Assembly (NCBI GenBank): GCA_037013495.1
Contig: CM072806.1
Coordinates: forward strand, 16,909,001 to 16,973,000
Length of the DNA stretch: 64,000 bases
Direction: 5' to 3'
Source of the DNA: Hippophae tibetana
Taxonomy: Eukaryota; Streptophyta; Magnoliopsida; Rosales; Elaeagnaceae
A program made the translations under genes and the position numbers. This document shows, in pieces, positions 34,386 to 46,314 of the stretch; the first letter of the stretch is position 1, and each line of letters begins with the position of its first letter. A model generated the notes under the pieces. It ran no database searches and was not told the DNA's origin. It was given only the letters and a program-made list of their open reading frames with translations.

Positions 34386-35139
34386 AGTGATGGTAAATGT
34401 ATCTTTAGATAAAATATAAGGTAGAGTTTTCTAGCAATACAATTCCAGCATTTTACCTCAATTCTCTACGTACCTCTTGAAACATACCCCCAATTCTTAG
34501 ATATTATCCAAAATGCAATGTTGTTTTTAGAATTTAGAATATATTGCATGAGATAAAGTTTCTTTTATTTTTTATTATGATTTTAAACATATATACAAAA
34601 ATAACTTTTTATTTTTGTATATGGTTCAAAAGTTCATGTCTCACATAAACTTCAATAAATTCAATGATGAATGATTATCAAATGACTGAAACATCATGTC
34701 ACATCTCAAAGAATAAGAATTGGATAATAAAAATTACTATTTTACATGTATTCAAATGAGGTATATCTTTGAATACACTTTCAGATTTAAGCATCTAATG
34801 ACTATGGAATCAAAAACAAAAATTGCTAGTCATCATCTTCGTCATTTGAATTCTAATAGTATAAAGAGCGCAAGCAATCTTTTATTATTATTATTATTAT
34901 CTTACCATCATAAATTAAGATGTTTTGAAAACATTTTGGAAGATGATGCCCCTTATTTTTAAGCTTGTATGTTCTTTTTAGACTTTTGACACAAAGAAAA
35001 TGGAAATAAGTATTTATGCAAAAAGTACAAAATTTATGCAACAAATTTTGCTCGCTTATCGACATTATTTCTTGTGTTTTTGTTTCATTTCGAATGTAGG
35101 TATTTATGAAAATTATTCGACAATTTTTGAATAAAAAAA
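34386..35139. other. Intergenic DNA without a recognised gene
   Basis: The short overlapping frames at 34.7-35.1 kb have no domain and lie in AT-rich sequence. I see nothing else. Confidence 0.4.
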
Positions 35140-36860
35140 TGAAAGTTTTGGCACCTTCACGAGGTCTTTGATAAGGGCCTCATCGGACCCCCAATGAGGT
35201 GGTCAACGAGAACCCATGACGAGGTTGCGGTGAGGTTGGTCGTTAAACATATTGATATCTTATTTTATATTTTTGGATCAGTATTACCTTAAGTGTTGTT
35301 AAACATTTGTGATTTGTGACTGTATAGGAAAAATCGTGCTATTCAATGGAAAACATTTGTGATTTGTGTGCAATAAGCAATTGACAATATGCATCACCTT
35401 AATGATTTATGTTTCGTGGTTAATAGTAGTTCTCATAATGATTATTGGGTGATCGTGATAGAGGATGGCCCTCAAGGTTGTTAGTTCCTTTCACTACATA
35501 TTATTGATCTACGATTTTTGATTGCAATACATCGAGTGGTCCTAGCTTTGGAAGAAAGTCTGGTTCCTGTGTCAAACTAAGTGATTATGGAGACAACAAA
35601 CGAGGGAAATAATATGCAATTCGAATAGTGGTATCGACTAATAGAGGTAATGAGGGTTTTATTTCTGTTAGGGTTGTAATTATTTTATTACTTATCAGAT
35701 TTGTTTGTCGTCGAATGGTTGCCATAAGCAACCCAGAGATATTACCATATAGGTGCATGCTTTATTGATTCACTAGTACGATCTGAGTTTAAATTAAGTA
35801 TGTCTATATATTGAGGTTTAAGCTCTAATTAGAAAACTTTTAATATTTATTGCTTGCTTTCATATTACTAGTAATATATCTTCTGCTTATTTAATGTGTG
35901 TTTGGTGCTTATTTATACTGTTGTGATTATCAATTAAATGTTTATCTTTCTATTAGATGCATATTTGACTAGAGTTCTTAAGAAGTTAGTATCTTCTTAA
36001 CCTGATTGTGTATCGGGTCTTGAACTCCTTTAATGTTGTTATGCATGATTAAATTGTTATGTTAGTATAATCTAAGTTTTTATCGTGTATGTGCAAACAT
36101 ACTTTTTCTAGACTCTTATTAGAAAACTTATTTGTTTTGTGTAGTTATATGCTTTCTTTCCTTTACTTATAATATGCCTATAACTTTTTGTTTAATGCTT
36201 TTGCACTATTAAATTAATCTTCATGTTTCCTAATTAATTTATACTTCTTCTGTTGTTTATTTGCATGTGAGTTTGAGGTGAGTCTTAAGGAGTCAGTATC
36301 TCTTTACTATGGTTGTATACTAGTTGTCAGACTTTTACTTTTGATAAATTGTGTTTTGTTTGATTAGATATTGTGAAAATAGAATCATCATTTATCGAAT
36401 ATGTTATCATATATGAGGTTTTGAAGTGGTTGAAAATCCTTTATAACATTTCAGTATATATGACTATTTCGCATCCTCTATGTTGTTCCTATGTTTATGC
36501 ATGTTGCTAACTTGGATAGGAGCCTATGAGGCACACCATCAATAATGTGTTTACTACATCTTATTCTTCCTTACTAATGATTGTTTTTTTTGTGTGTTGA
36601 ATTATTGAGCTTGTTGTTTTTTACTTCTATTGTGTTATTTGTTTAATTTACGTTTGTGAGGCATGTTTGGTCAAATTAGTATAGAGCTCGCGAAATGATT
36701 TCAAGGGTTGGCATCTCCACCCCTCATATAGGTCGTGATTACCAATTTGAACCAAAATAACAACTAACCTTCGTACAATTGTTCCTACATATGAAATTCT
36801 CAAAAGGTAAGGAAGTGTGAAGGTAAGAAAGGATAAAGGCAACTGAGCGATCAACAAGAG
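35140..36860 (+). repeat. Family A dispersed repeat, copy 2 (long)
   Basis: In reverse complement this shares ordered blocks with 49.6-51.0 kb. These are a 'ggttgccataagcaaccc' segment (about 35,720), 'gataggagcctatgaggca' (about 36,515) and 'caattgttcctacatatga' (about 36,775). It also has a GC-rich 'gaggt/ctcatcggaccc' start at 35,160-35,230. It is non-coding throughout. Length and composition would suit an LTR of about 1.7-2 kb, but no primer-binding site or gene is attached. Confidence 0.6.
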
Positions 36861-37485
36861 AAAAACGGGTTTGAAACCCTAAAATAGAGAGAGTCGACTC
36901 TCAAAACGATTTTTTTAAATAAGTTTTAAGGGTATTATTTTTTATAATTTTCTCAAAAACGATTCACAAAATATTTGTCTTAAATTTGGTTATTATCAAT
37001 ATTTTATTTTAATATTTTTTAAAAAATAAAAATATGTATTTAAATAATTTTTTATTATAATATTTGTTGTTGTTGATTTTTTAAAATAATTTTATACTAA
37101 ATTTCACTTTTTTATTATTATTGGCTTATGTTTTATCGCATTTAAATTACTTGATAGTGAAAAATAATACTATAATATTAAAACTATTAACACAATAATA
37201 TTTGTCACCCTTTTTCTCAAAATTGGGAAACTAGAAAACAAACTTTAAAATCAGAGGGACGAACGAAACTTCAAAATATGAGAAACTTCTACTACGCTTC
37301 TCTCTTTAAAATATGGGCATTGTAATTCATAGGTTTAAAGATAGGCAATTTAACTGTAAAAGATTAAAATTGTGGTTATTCATAAAAATTTAATAATTTC
37401 TTTTAAATAATCGTAACTAATAAAGTTTAGAACTGTGATGGTTATTACAATACCGATATTATAGTTAACCAAAAACGAACATATA

Positions 37486-37521
<36 letters not shown>

Positions 37522-37878
37522 CATGAAGATACATTTTTAATAATAAAATATATAATATTTGAAATAATTATATTGAATTTTATTTATTCTTAATTTTATA
37601 TATTTTTATTTTATTTATAAACATATATTAAAAAATTAAAAAATTAAAATTAATGTATAATATTCTAAATAATATCGTAGATTGAATAATATTTTAACAT
37701 TTATTTTTAAATGAATTAAATATATTTTTAAATAAATATTAAAGAATAAAAATTATTGTTAAATCGAAAAAAATTAATACATTTATAATAGATGGTTATT
37801 AATCAAATATACTTAAAATTAATATAAAATAATTATGATCGTTCGTTTCCGGCACGATCCATCATAAGTACTAGGTGT
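36861..37878. other. AT-rich intergenic DNA with an AT microsatellite
   Basis: A TA dinucleotide run of about 28 bases lies at 37,488-37,516. No gene or other element is supported. Confidence 0.5.
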
Positions 37879-38289
37879 GTGCAAAAAATCCGATCAATCC
37901 GATGGTCGGATCGGATGACGGATTTTACTACGATTCATCCGATTTGATCCGACCAAAATTAATTATATATATATATATATATATAATTAATATATATTTA
38001 TTTGATTTTTTAATGTTTTTTTTAAGTCAAATAATTTTATGTTATGATTTATTTGAAAATTAAAATTTTTTATTTAAAAATACAAAAAATAGAGTTAATT
38101 AAGTTTATTAGTCGGATTGATCGGATGTCATCCGAATAATTTACGGATCGGATTGAGCAGATGTGAGAGTTGATCGGATCGATTGCGGATTAGGATGTTT
38201 AAATCCGAGCGGATGGTCGAATCAAATCAAATGTGTGTAAAATAAGCGGTTTCAATCCGATGAGGAACCTTGTATTCCATTTTTGCACA
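37879..38289. mobile_element. hAT/MITE-like element rich in GGATCGGAT motifs
   Basis: The short terminal inverted repeats are 'tgtgcaaaaa' (37,879-37,888) and 'tttttgcaca' (38,280-38,289). Sub-terminal zones on both sides carry many copies, direct and inverted, of 'atccgat/atcggat' (at least ten), the kind of clustered motif that transposases bind. The centre holds a TA run and is AT-rich. No coding capacity. Target duplication not determined. Confidence 0.5.
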
Positions 38290-39989
38290 AGAGACCGGGA
38301 GAGAGAGGTTGTCTTCTTAGTTTCTCGATTTTACTGTTTGGGCAGTCGGAAACGCCACTCACATATTTAAATAATAAGGAACGCCACTTACATATTTAAA
38401 TAATAAAAACTCAGACAAAAGGTTAATATATTAATTTGAAAATAATTATTCCCAGCTGTTTATGGAAAAGGATAAATAATTTTTTTTAAACATATAACGT
38501 AATTTTTACTAAAGTATTATTAAACTTCAAAATATTATAAACTATTTCCAAATTTCAGCTATTGTTATATACGCAAGCAGTTAAATTTGTCAGAAAAACA
38601 ACGAATAAACTATGATGATATTTACATGACATTTTATTTTGGTTAATTTTTAACTTTAATGTCGATGATATTTATATAACAATAATAAAATTTTATGGAT
38701 AATTTTGTAATAATTTAAATTTAGTGTTTTTAGGAAAAATATCAAATCTAATATTCCTTAAAATCCATTATAACAAAAATATATAACATCTATAATACTA
38801 ACAAATCACACAAAATTAAAAAAATGAATGTTATTTTTACTGTTATGAATTTTAAAAATATTATTTAAAATAATTTTTCAAAAATTTATTTATGGTATGA
38901 AAAATATGGGTTTTATACAAAATAAAAATAAAATAACCGGAAAAATAAATAAGATGATCTTGTATTAAAGAAGATGAGAGGGGAAAGTGACAATTATCTC
39001 AGCTTTAAGTTTTATAGAAAAATATGGCACATGTTTACTATATTAAGTTAAAGGGTAATTTAGTCTCATACAAAAAAATGTTAGTTTATTTTTGTAAAAA
39101 AAAGTCAAAGTAAAACAAAAAAAATACTTTTTATTAATATTACGAATAAAATAATATTTTTTAATATTTTATTTTATTAGTAAATAAAGAATGGATAAAA
39201 ATGATTTCTTATTATGATATTTTATCATAAAAGTTATTAAAATATTAAGTAAATATTTAAATTTTTTTCATAAAATTATTAAATAATTGAATGAATGATA
39301 AAATTTGTCTTATTTTTTTTTATACTTTTTACAAAATATAATAAATGAAATGAAACATTTCTATAACATCAGCTATTAATTGATACAAATCTCGTTTTGT
39401 AAAATTCCATTAAGTCACATCATCCTGATTTTTAATAATATCGGAGAAGAAGAAAGAAAAGTATTGATAGAGAAGTTATCATAAGATGGAAGATAAAATT
39501 ACTGCAATTGAAGCCATGAAGTTAATAAGAAGAGTGAAAAGAGTGATAACTGATAGTCTGAAAGTATTAATTCAGGACTAATATTGTTATTTGACATAAA
39601 GTAATTTATGTATTAACAAAATGAGTTGATAAAATAATGTAAACCAAAAAATGTTTTTCAGATTGGAGTAGATAGATAATTGGTCTCATTATTCATTGGA
39701 GTTTCTTCAACAAGATGTGCATTCCCTCATTCCTATGTTCTTATAGATTTGACAAATCCTTTAAGTATTAATGTGATGTAAACAAATCCAATATATAATG
39801 TGGGTGCGTGTAATCCTTTATTAAGAAGAAACATCACAAACATATTTAGTGTACTGGGTTGGGTTGGGTTGAGTTGAGTTTCTCCATCTTATTGCTTCAT
39901 TCGAAAATATAAGTGTTTCTGAGGTTGACATCAAAACCATATTTGAAAGCAAAAGAGTATGTTGAAAAACATTCACTTTTATAATAGTC
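38290..39989. other. AT-rich intergenic DNA, 3' flank of the CBSX3-like gene
   Basis: No gene is supported. The last 200 bases (39,780-39,989) are likely the 3' UTR of the minus-strand gene. An open frame at 39,821-40,018 is an out-of-frame shadow of its last exon. Confidence 0.5.
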
Positions 39990-41198
39990 TTAGTAATAAT
40001 ATCCTCTAATAAAATCATTTAATCGCTTGACTTCTCCACTTTGTTGTTCAATTACTGCTCTCACAACATCTTTTATTGAAATCATGCCAACTACCTTCCG
40101 ATCAATAACTGGTATGTGCCTAATTTGATTCTCTGTTAAAAGAAAAACAATCCATGTTATTATTTTCCCTCCGGTTTATAAAATTTCCCGTTGTAACAGT
40201 TTAGTCCAATTATTATCAAAAAAAATATCTATACAAAAACAAAAGTAATTTTTATTGATTTTGTTTTTCTTAATTTTTTTAATTACATTAAAAAAATAAT
40301 TACAGAATTAAAGTGTTACTTTTGGATAAAATGTAATGAGTAATCTATTTTCTGACATGACTCACCTGTCATAAGATGCATTGCTTGAAGAATATTTGTA
40401 TCAGAAGTCACCGTTATTAGTCTATTCTGTATCATATCAAATCCTAATCAGTTATAAAGCCCAGCAAATGAAATTAAACCAGAGAGAAACAGAGTTAAAC
40501 CTCATCAGTCATTATTTCTGCTACTCTTGTATAGATGGGTGATCTCCCCTTTGCTACTATTTTTCTTAGAAAATCTGCCACCATTTTTTATTGACCATCA
40601 GTGAATTATAATTAACAAGTGACAACTGGGATGGATAAATATGCAACTGAGCTACATATGTCCAGGTAAAAGTTGTATTATGTGGGATTATAATGAGATT
40701 ATTGATCACGTGTTCATATATTCGAGAATATAGAGAGAGAGAGAAAGGAAGAAAAGTCACCTCTTTCTGTGATGATTCCTGCAATATGTTGTTCACCTGG
40801 TTTAAGAACTACCAATGAACCTATGTTGTTTTGAGCCATCTGCAAAAATTACGAGGAAAACATGTTTAATATGTACAATTTTATAAATGCTTAATTAACT
40901 AAATATTTTAAATGGTAAAAGGGAGTTGAAAACTCACGTTTTTGACTGCATTTTGGACGGTGTCATTTGAATGACACCAAAGCCATGGACCAATATGTTC
41001 ATCTTCTTTTGACATTAGTACCTCTGCAACTGTTACATTCTCTAATCCTTTCTCTTGCATGGATGAACAAGAAGTAACTCGTCCCAACCTCGAAAATAGC
41101 TTTTCTATTTTACCTTTTTCAGTCCCACGCCAGTGCTGTAATATTGTAGCATTCACTATTTCCTGGCAAGATCTAACTGCTTTTGCTATTTGTTGCAT
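39990..41198 (-). CDS. CBSX3: CBS-domain protein, CBSX3-like, probably mitochondrial
   Basis: Five exons on the minus strand: 41198-40938, 40839-40761, 40574-40501, 40426-40366 and 40132-39990. All junctions are GT-AG and the phases join to a 205-residue protein, close to the roughly 206 residues of Arabidopsis CBSX3. CBSX3 is a mitochondrial paired-CBS protein reported to act on thioredoxin-dependent redox control. The N-terminus (MQQIAKAVRSCQEIVNATIL) is basic and lacks acidic residues for the first dozen positions, fitting a mitochondrial presequence. The CBS pair spans about 60-200, with GSLVVLKPGEQHIAGIITER and RHIPVIDRKVVGMISIKDVV as the clearest blocks. The end, LNDFIRGYYY, parallels the usual LNAFIQGGY. 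No lesion is visible. The symbol rests on remembered family similarity, not a search. Confidence 0.9.
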
Positions 41199-41989
41199 CT
41201 TTTATTATAAATCTATTCGAAAGAAATTTTCTGAACTTTATTAGAATTAAATGTAAGAATTAGCGTTAAGTATCTTTGATCTCTAAAAGATTAAAATGGT
41301 TCATTTGTTATGTTGAGATGAATACAACAATGTAACTTTAGTTAATCCTTTTCTTGGGTAATCGCACAAAGAAAGATGCTTTTCCCACCATTTTTAACTT
41401 TCATGATTAACTATTACTTGCTTCTTTGTTAAGGTGCTTTTGAGCATGCATAACGTGAAAATCTTATTTTTATTTGATGCTTTTTTTTATTTACTTAAAA
41501 TTAGTCAAAAATATTACAAGAGTTTGTATTTATTTTAAGAGTGACACATAAGTATCATTTTTAATTTTTGTACACAAAGAGTCATTTTTTACTTCATAGG
41601 TGCTCTAAGAAAAAAATTATCCCCAAAAGAAGCAAAGAAGTGGTGTTAGTTCCAAGGCAAATATGATAAAAAATTCCCAAAACATTTGCGAAGGAGTCAA
41701 ATGCACATTTCTACATGCATTACACAGTTTGAAGATACCAAATCTCAGATGCTAATCATGCAAATAAGAAAAATCCCTCAAAAGTTGCCTAAAAGAATTT
41801 TATATTTCTTTGTCCCTAAAAAAAGGAAAGAACAAGCATTTAGTGTTTATTCTACACGCAATAAAGAAAACACCCAAAAGGGATTACAAGTTGTCAAATG
41901 CATGCCTATATATATATTCCTACAATTACCATTATAAGGAACACTCAAACAACCTCTAATATTAGAATTTTAACCTTTGAACATCATCC
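41199..41989. promoter_or_regulatory. Divergent intergenic promoter region
   Basis: About 790 bases separate the starts of the minus-strand CBS gene and the plus-strand Pro/Ser-rich gene, so both promoters should lie here. An 83-codon frame at 41,686-41,937 has no domain and overlaps the TATA box, so it is left out. Confidence 0.55.
41906..41918 (+). promoter_or_regulatory. TATA box of the Pro/Ser-rich gene
   Basis: CTATATATATATT lies 72-84 bases upstream of the ATG at 41,990 in a context that is otherwise less AT-rich. This predicts transcription starting near 41,940-41,950. Confidence 0.6.
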
Positions 41990-43852
41990 ATGACACAACA
42001 AAAACAATCATTTCGCTTTCGCTTCCCTTGGTCAACAACAGCGAACCCTCCACCTCCACATCCTCCAACTCAATCAAAACCCAGACGATCACCAACTACT
42101 GAAACCAAAACCTCGACTCAACCTACTAAAGCTCGTCCTCCAATTGAAACTCAAATCCCATCTCAGCCAAACACATCCCCTTCTACTCAAAAACCATTTA
42201 AACCTGCAGGAATAGCCCAACCTCGGCCATCACCCAAAACAAAACCTCAATCACCATCACCAAATCATCTTGCTATTGAGTCCCAAGTTGTTTCCCATAC
42301 AGCATCACCATCTAGTGCACCTTCACAGACACGAACTATTTCTCTTTCACAGTCACCATCTCCCAAAACTACAGAATCTCATATTTCTTCTAAGATAAAA
42401 TTAACATCTAGAGCAAAAACTCCAACTCAATCCCCAAAAGAATCACAAACATCCTCTCAAATACAATTACCTTCTAGCTTGGCATCTCAACCAACGAGTA
42501 AAACAACTCTTCAAATCTCTTCTCCTTCTCATAGAGGTATTCAAGCACAACCAACAGATGGAGCTGTGTCTTTGTCCTCATTTTCACCAGACAAAACACA
42601 ACCCACTGATCAGAAGAGCTCGCAACCTCTTACCTCTTCTACTCCACCTCAATCAAATAACTCTCAAGATCCAAAGGTAAAGATGTCTCAACAACCAATT
42701 CAAGAATCTAAACCATCATTAGAAACATTTGGTACTACCCATGCTGCCTCAAACACCATTGCAATAACACCTCCTTCTCCAACTGATAGAAGGGTACGAA
42801 AAGAGCTCAAAGATGTTTCACTTCCCATTGCAATGACTAATCTAACTTCTACAAAGGAAGTAATTGGTTCATACAAAAAATTAGATGCTAATTCCAATGC
42901 AAGAGCTCCTATGCTCCATTCAAAATTGGAAGTAAAATCGAACGAGGAATGCAATGAAATAGTAAAAGAACTTCCAAAAGAAGAAACTAATAAAGGAGAA
43001 CCTGTGCATAAAACTGTCACTGAAGTAACAGTTTCTAACAAACAAGTGAAAGATGCAAAAAGTGATGCAATTAAAGAGGGAAAAAGGCAACATAAGCAAG
43101 AAAGCATGGACACAGAGGAGAAAGTACCCTTCGCCAGTAGTATTGGAAAGAAACTGCAAACTTCTAGTTCCTCATATGCAAACACGTCAAATGTGTCCAC
43201 TAAAGAGCCTTATTTGTCAATCGAGGAACAGGATAAATTGCATAAAGTGATAAGGGAAGATATTCCAAAAATTGTTCATAAGATAGCCTCTCGGCATCAA
43301 ATTGATGAAAAACTAGTCACTGTCATCACACTCTGTGGAGAAAACAGAGGAACTACCATGCACTTGAGCTCAGAAACAGAAAAGGAAGCACCAATTCACA
43401 TTCATAGGGGTTATAAGATCAACCAAGATGACAACCTTGAAACGACCAATCATGAAGAGGTAAACATTGGGGGGGAAAGTTTTAAGAAAAATGGCGAGCG
43501 TGAGAACTTAAGGCCAAGGGCATGTGTTAACAGCAATGTACAGAGTGTAAATAACTCTTTTATCTTCAACAGTCATGTCACTGAAAGAGATCCTGGAGTG
43601 GAGGTCATTTTTTCTCATCATGCTGAAGAATCCATCAAGGGAAATGGTAAGGCAGAGTCTGCTCAAACATGCAAGGCAGAATTCACCATAACCCCGGCTG
43701 AGAAGCTAACTCACGAGCATACTGTAAAAAGAAGGTGCCTGAGAGGACTTTTTGCAGAACCAAGCGACTTAGACCCAAATAATCTTGCAAAGCCACAACT
43801 TCATGGATGCCACTATAATTTTAGAGAGAAAAGCAAGGATGCAGATCACTAA
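41990..43852 (+). CDS. Pro/Ser/Thr-rich plant protein of unknown function
   Basis: An uninterrupted 620-residue frame from the first ATG. Residues 1 to about 260 are low complexity: a basic-aromatic start (MTQQKQSFRFRFPW), then Pro-, Ser-, Thr- and Gln-rich sequence without regular repeats. About 260-400 is charged and Lys/Glu-rich. About 400-480 looks more structured (LSIEEQDKLHKVIREDIPK, then VITLCGENRGTTMHL and IHIHRGYKIN). The C-terminus (about 580-620) is Cys/Arg-containing: RRCLRGLFAEPSDLD and HGCHYNFREKSK. I see no signal peptide, membrane segment or catalytic motif. The two conserved-looking islands recall plant proteins that databases usually name after the low-complexity part (proteoglycan- or flocculin-like), which says nothing of function. 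It converges on the Tubby-like gene, with 503 bases between stops. Confidence 0.8.
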   Translation: MTQQKQSFRFRFPWSTTANPPPPHPPTQSKPRRSPTTETKTSTQPTKARPPIETQIPSQPNTSPSTQKPFKPAGIAQPRPSPKTKPQSPSPNHLAIESQVVSHTASPSSAPSQTRTISLSQSPSPKTTESHISSKIKLTSRAKTPTQSPKESQTSSQIQLPSSLASQPTSKTTLQISSPSHRGIQAQPTDGAVSLSSFSPDKTQPTDQKSSQPLTSSTPPQSNNSQDPKVKMSQQPIQESKPSLETFGTTHAASNTIAITPPSPTDRRVRKELKDVSLPIAMTNLTSTKEVIGSYKKLDANSNARAPMLHSKLEVKSNEECNEIVKELPKEETNKGEPVHKTVTEVTVSNKQVKDAKSDAIKEGKRQHKQESMDTEEKVPFASSIGKKLQTSSSSYANTSNVSTKEPYLSIEEQDKLHKVIREDIPKIVHKIASRHQIDEKLVTVITLCGENRGTTMHLSSETEKEAPIHIHRGYKINQDDNLETTNHEEVNIGGESFKKNGERENLRPRACVNSNVQSVNNSFIFNSHVTERDPGVEVIFSHHAEESIKGNGKAESAQTCKAEFTITPAEKLTHEHTVKRRCLRGLFAEPSDLDPNNLAKPQLHGCHYNFREKSKDADH

Positions 43853-44355
43853 TTTCCATCCCAACTTTAAAGTCACAGCTGTAAAGTGGAACGGGTATAC
43901 TGTAGAGAGCATAGGTAGCAGCAATATCAATTATACAAATATACCCAAAAAAAAAACCTATGACAGCAGTTCAAGAAACTCTGATGTAGTCAAGTCATGC
44001 TTTGGTTGTATTTCTTTGTTTCGTTATTCATAGAAAATATGTCTCTACTACATGCAATGCTCCTGAATATTATCTTCATGATATTAAATTTCACATGTTG
44101 TATCTCATGAAAGTAAAGAATCTTCTAGAGAAACATTTTTATGCTTTTATAAATATAGTTAAAATCCAAAATGCTTTAGACCACTTACATCAAGCTTTTC
44201 TGATCAATGTCAATACATAAATTAGTGCCAGATTGTAGGAGGCACTTGCTATGACAAAGACAAAGCCTAAAGTGCTTCTGCTTCAAAAGTATATTTACAG
44301 TTTAACATTTAGGGGATAATCAACACAACCAGCTAATGATTGAATTACGCAACAG
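43853..44355. other. Convergent 3' flanks
   Basis: This holds the 3' UTRs of the Pro/Ser-rich gene (plus) and the Tubby-like gene (minus). The short frames here have no ATG-supported domain. Confidence 0.6.
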
Positions 44356-46314
44356 TCATTCACAGGCTGGTTTAGTGTCAAAGCTACTCAAGCATATTGC
44401 AAAGGCTTGAAAGGCACAAAGGGGGTAACGATAATCCATAGTAAATATATCCTTCCCAATCTTCCCGAATTGTAGAATCACTTTTTCTTGTTCAGCAGCT
44501 GAAATATTCTGTTCAGGCACTGCGGCAGCCACCAGTTGAAAATTCTTCACAGAGGCCACAGTAACACGCCCCTTGAAATTTAAGCACCAACATTGCAGCT
44601 GCTCGTGCCATCTTGGCGATTTGTTCTTTAAAACAAGTGGATCCCTAGTGCTGCGGATCATTTCCAGTGATTCAGAGAGGTTAGTGGTGCTTAACTCAGC
44701 AAGTGTTTTTTTTCCATCTGAAATTGACATTGGAGAACATTGTTCATCCAACCAATTTGTGAATTCTGTTGGAGTTGGGGCAACGCCACCTTCTTGAATC
44801 GATGAAAATGGGATGGAATGCATAGTACATTGCATTCTTCTAGGGCCTCTAGTGCGTAGGACATTGAGCTGATAATTTATGGTGACCACATTATAATTAA
44901 CAGCAGGTACCCTTGGAGATACCTGCTTAGGATGGATTCTTCTATGAGACTTAAAATTTGACTGGATCACAGGGTCATGTGTAGGCTGACTGTCGTATGT
45001 GGTAAATTTGGTGCCCAAAAAATTAGACCTGTTCATTATCTGCTGGTAAATTGTATGCAAAAAGGGAAAAAGGTGGAAAAAAATATTGTGAAAACAAATT
45101 TCAACTCAGGTTTGAACCTACCTCAGTTTTCCAACGTAGGTATTGCTTTCTCTAGAGAAGTCATCCGCAACTAAGGATATCACAAAATCTGTACTTGTGG
45201 CTCGCCTAGTCTTTTTGGCAACCAATAACAGTTTACTCATATTTCCAGAAAGAGCTGATATTGACAATAGATCAAGATCCAAGACACATATGAAAAGCTA
45301 GGCAGATATTTAAAGAACAGGTAGATGAATTGTTATTCCAAATAGGGTTGTTCACATTCCAAAAGTTACATTTGTTTCAAACTGCAATAAGTAGTATAGA
45401 AAAGATTGCAGAAAACTAATCAAAGAAGTTGCCCCAGGTAGCCCATCTTCCTGCTTCTAATTTTTAAATGTATGGAATAAAAGCAATTATTCACCAGAGT
45501 TCTGTTTTTTTACAATATTCATTACACAATTAAATGCTAAAGAATACATACTTCCTTGTACAATCTCTTCAGAAAATTGAAGTGTGTTTTACAGTTCAGT
45601 CATCTGACTGAAATGTCAATCCTAAGGATCAGAGACAAATCTAAGAGAATCTCACAGCAATAATATTCCTTTGGTAAATAATAAAATAAATGTCAATTTC
45701 TAATAGAGAGATAATAACAAGAGACTTAGCATCAGAGGGATTACCGGGGCTCAAACCAAGATAGAGGCGATAGGTTGAACTATCTCTGTCCCTCTTAATA
45801 TAGCACTGAATAGGAGCATCTCTTGGCCCGGGCTAGTTTGAAAATAAAGGGAAAGAAAAGATAACAAAGACCATACAAATTAGTATATGGATGTCAAAAC
45901 ATAGGTCAAAGAAGATCTTTACATTGCATAATCAAAGAATAAAAAAACCTGCTTCAGTGAGATGGGGAAGGTAAGCCATCCAGACTTCTCAGGAGTCTTG
46001 ACCACCTCTTTGGTAATATCCCTCCACGACTTGCAAACAGAGGCACAAGCAACCACATCTCTCCGAGCAGGCCAAGAGATTTCGCTAGCTTCCACACGTT
46101 GGACTATGTCAAGAAGTAACTCATGGGGCAAGTTTGCCCAAGGACTTTGCTGAATCAATGTTGAAGATGACGATAATTGTGTTGATATCGATGAGGAACG
46201 TTCAGGGGCAATGTGTGACTTTGCCCTGCGATGCATATGTGTCCTCTCTACTCTTCTTGATATATTCCCAATGGTCATCTCCCTAAACTCACGAACTATG
46301 CTTTTGAATGGCAT
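44356..46314 (-). CDS. Tubby-like F-box protein (TLP/TULP)
   Basis: Coding exons on the minus strand: 46314-45949, 45832-45745, 45254-45122 and 45028-44356. They join in phase to 419 residues, typical for the family. The ATG at 46314 gives [13 protein letters not shown], like other TLP starts; the open frame beyond it begins only at TTG. The F-box spans about 57-112 ([19 protein letters not shown] through [13 protein letters not shown]) and should recruit SKP1 in an SCF ubiquitin ligase. The Tubby domain runs from about 116 to the end: [63 protein letters not shown] and the family's C-terminal [15 protein letters not shown]. Tubby domains bind PIP2 and tether the protein to the plasma membrane. 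Exon boundaries fall where plant TLP genes usually have them. A 5' UTR intron (about 46,994-46,335) is likely. I cannot say which numbered TLP it is. Confidence 0.95.

Noticed and set aside
41686-41937. 83-codon frame upstream of the Pro/Ser-rich gene
   Set aside because: It overlaps the TATA box of that gene, has no domain, and its composition is that of AT-rich non-coding DNA.
42700-43200. 166-codon antisense frame inside the Pro/Ser-rich gene
   Set aside because: It is a reverse shadow of a codon-biased low-complexity gene. The sense frame is longer and has a promoter.
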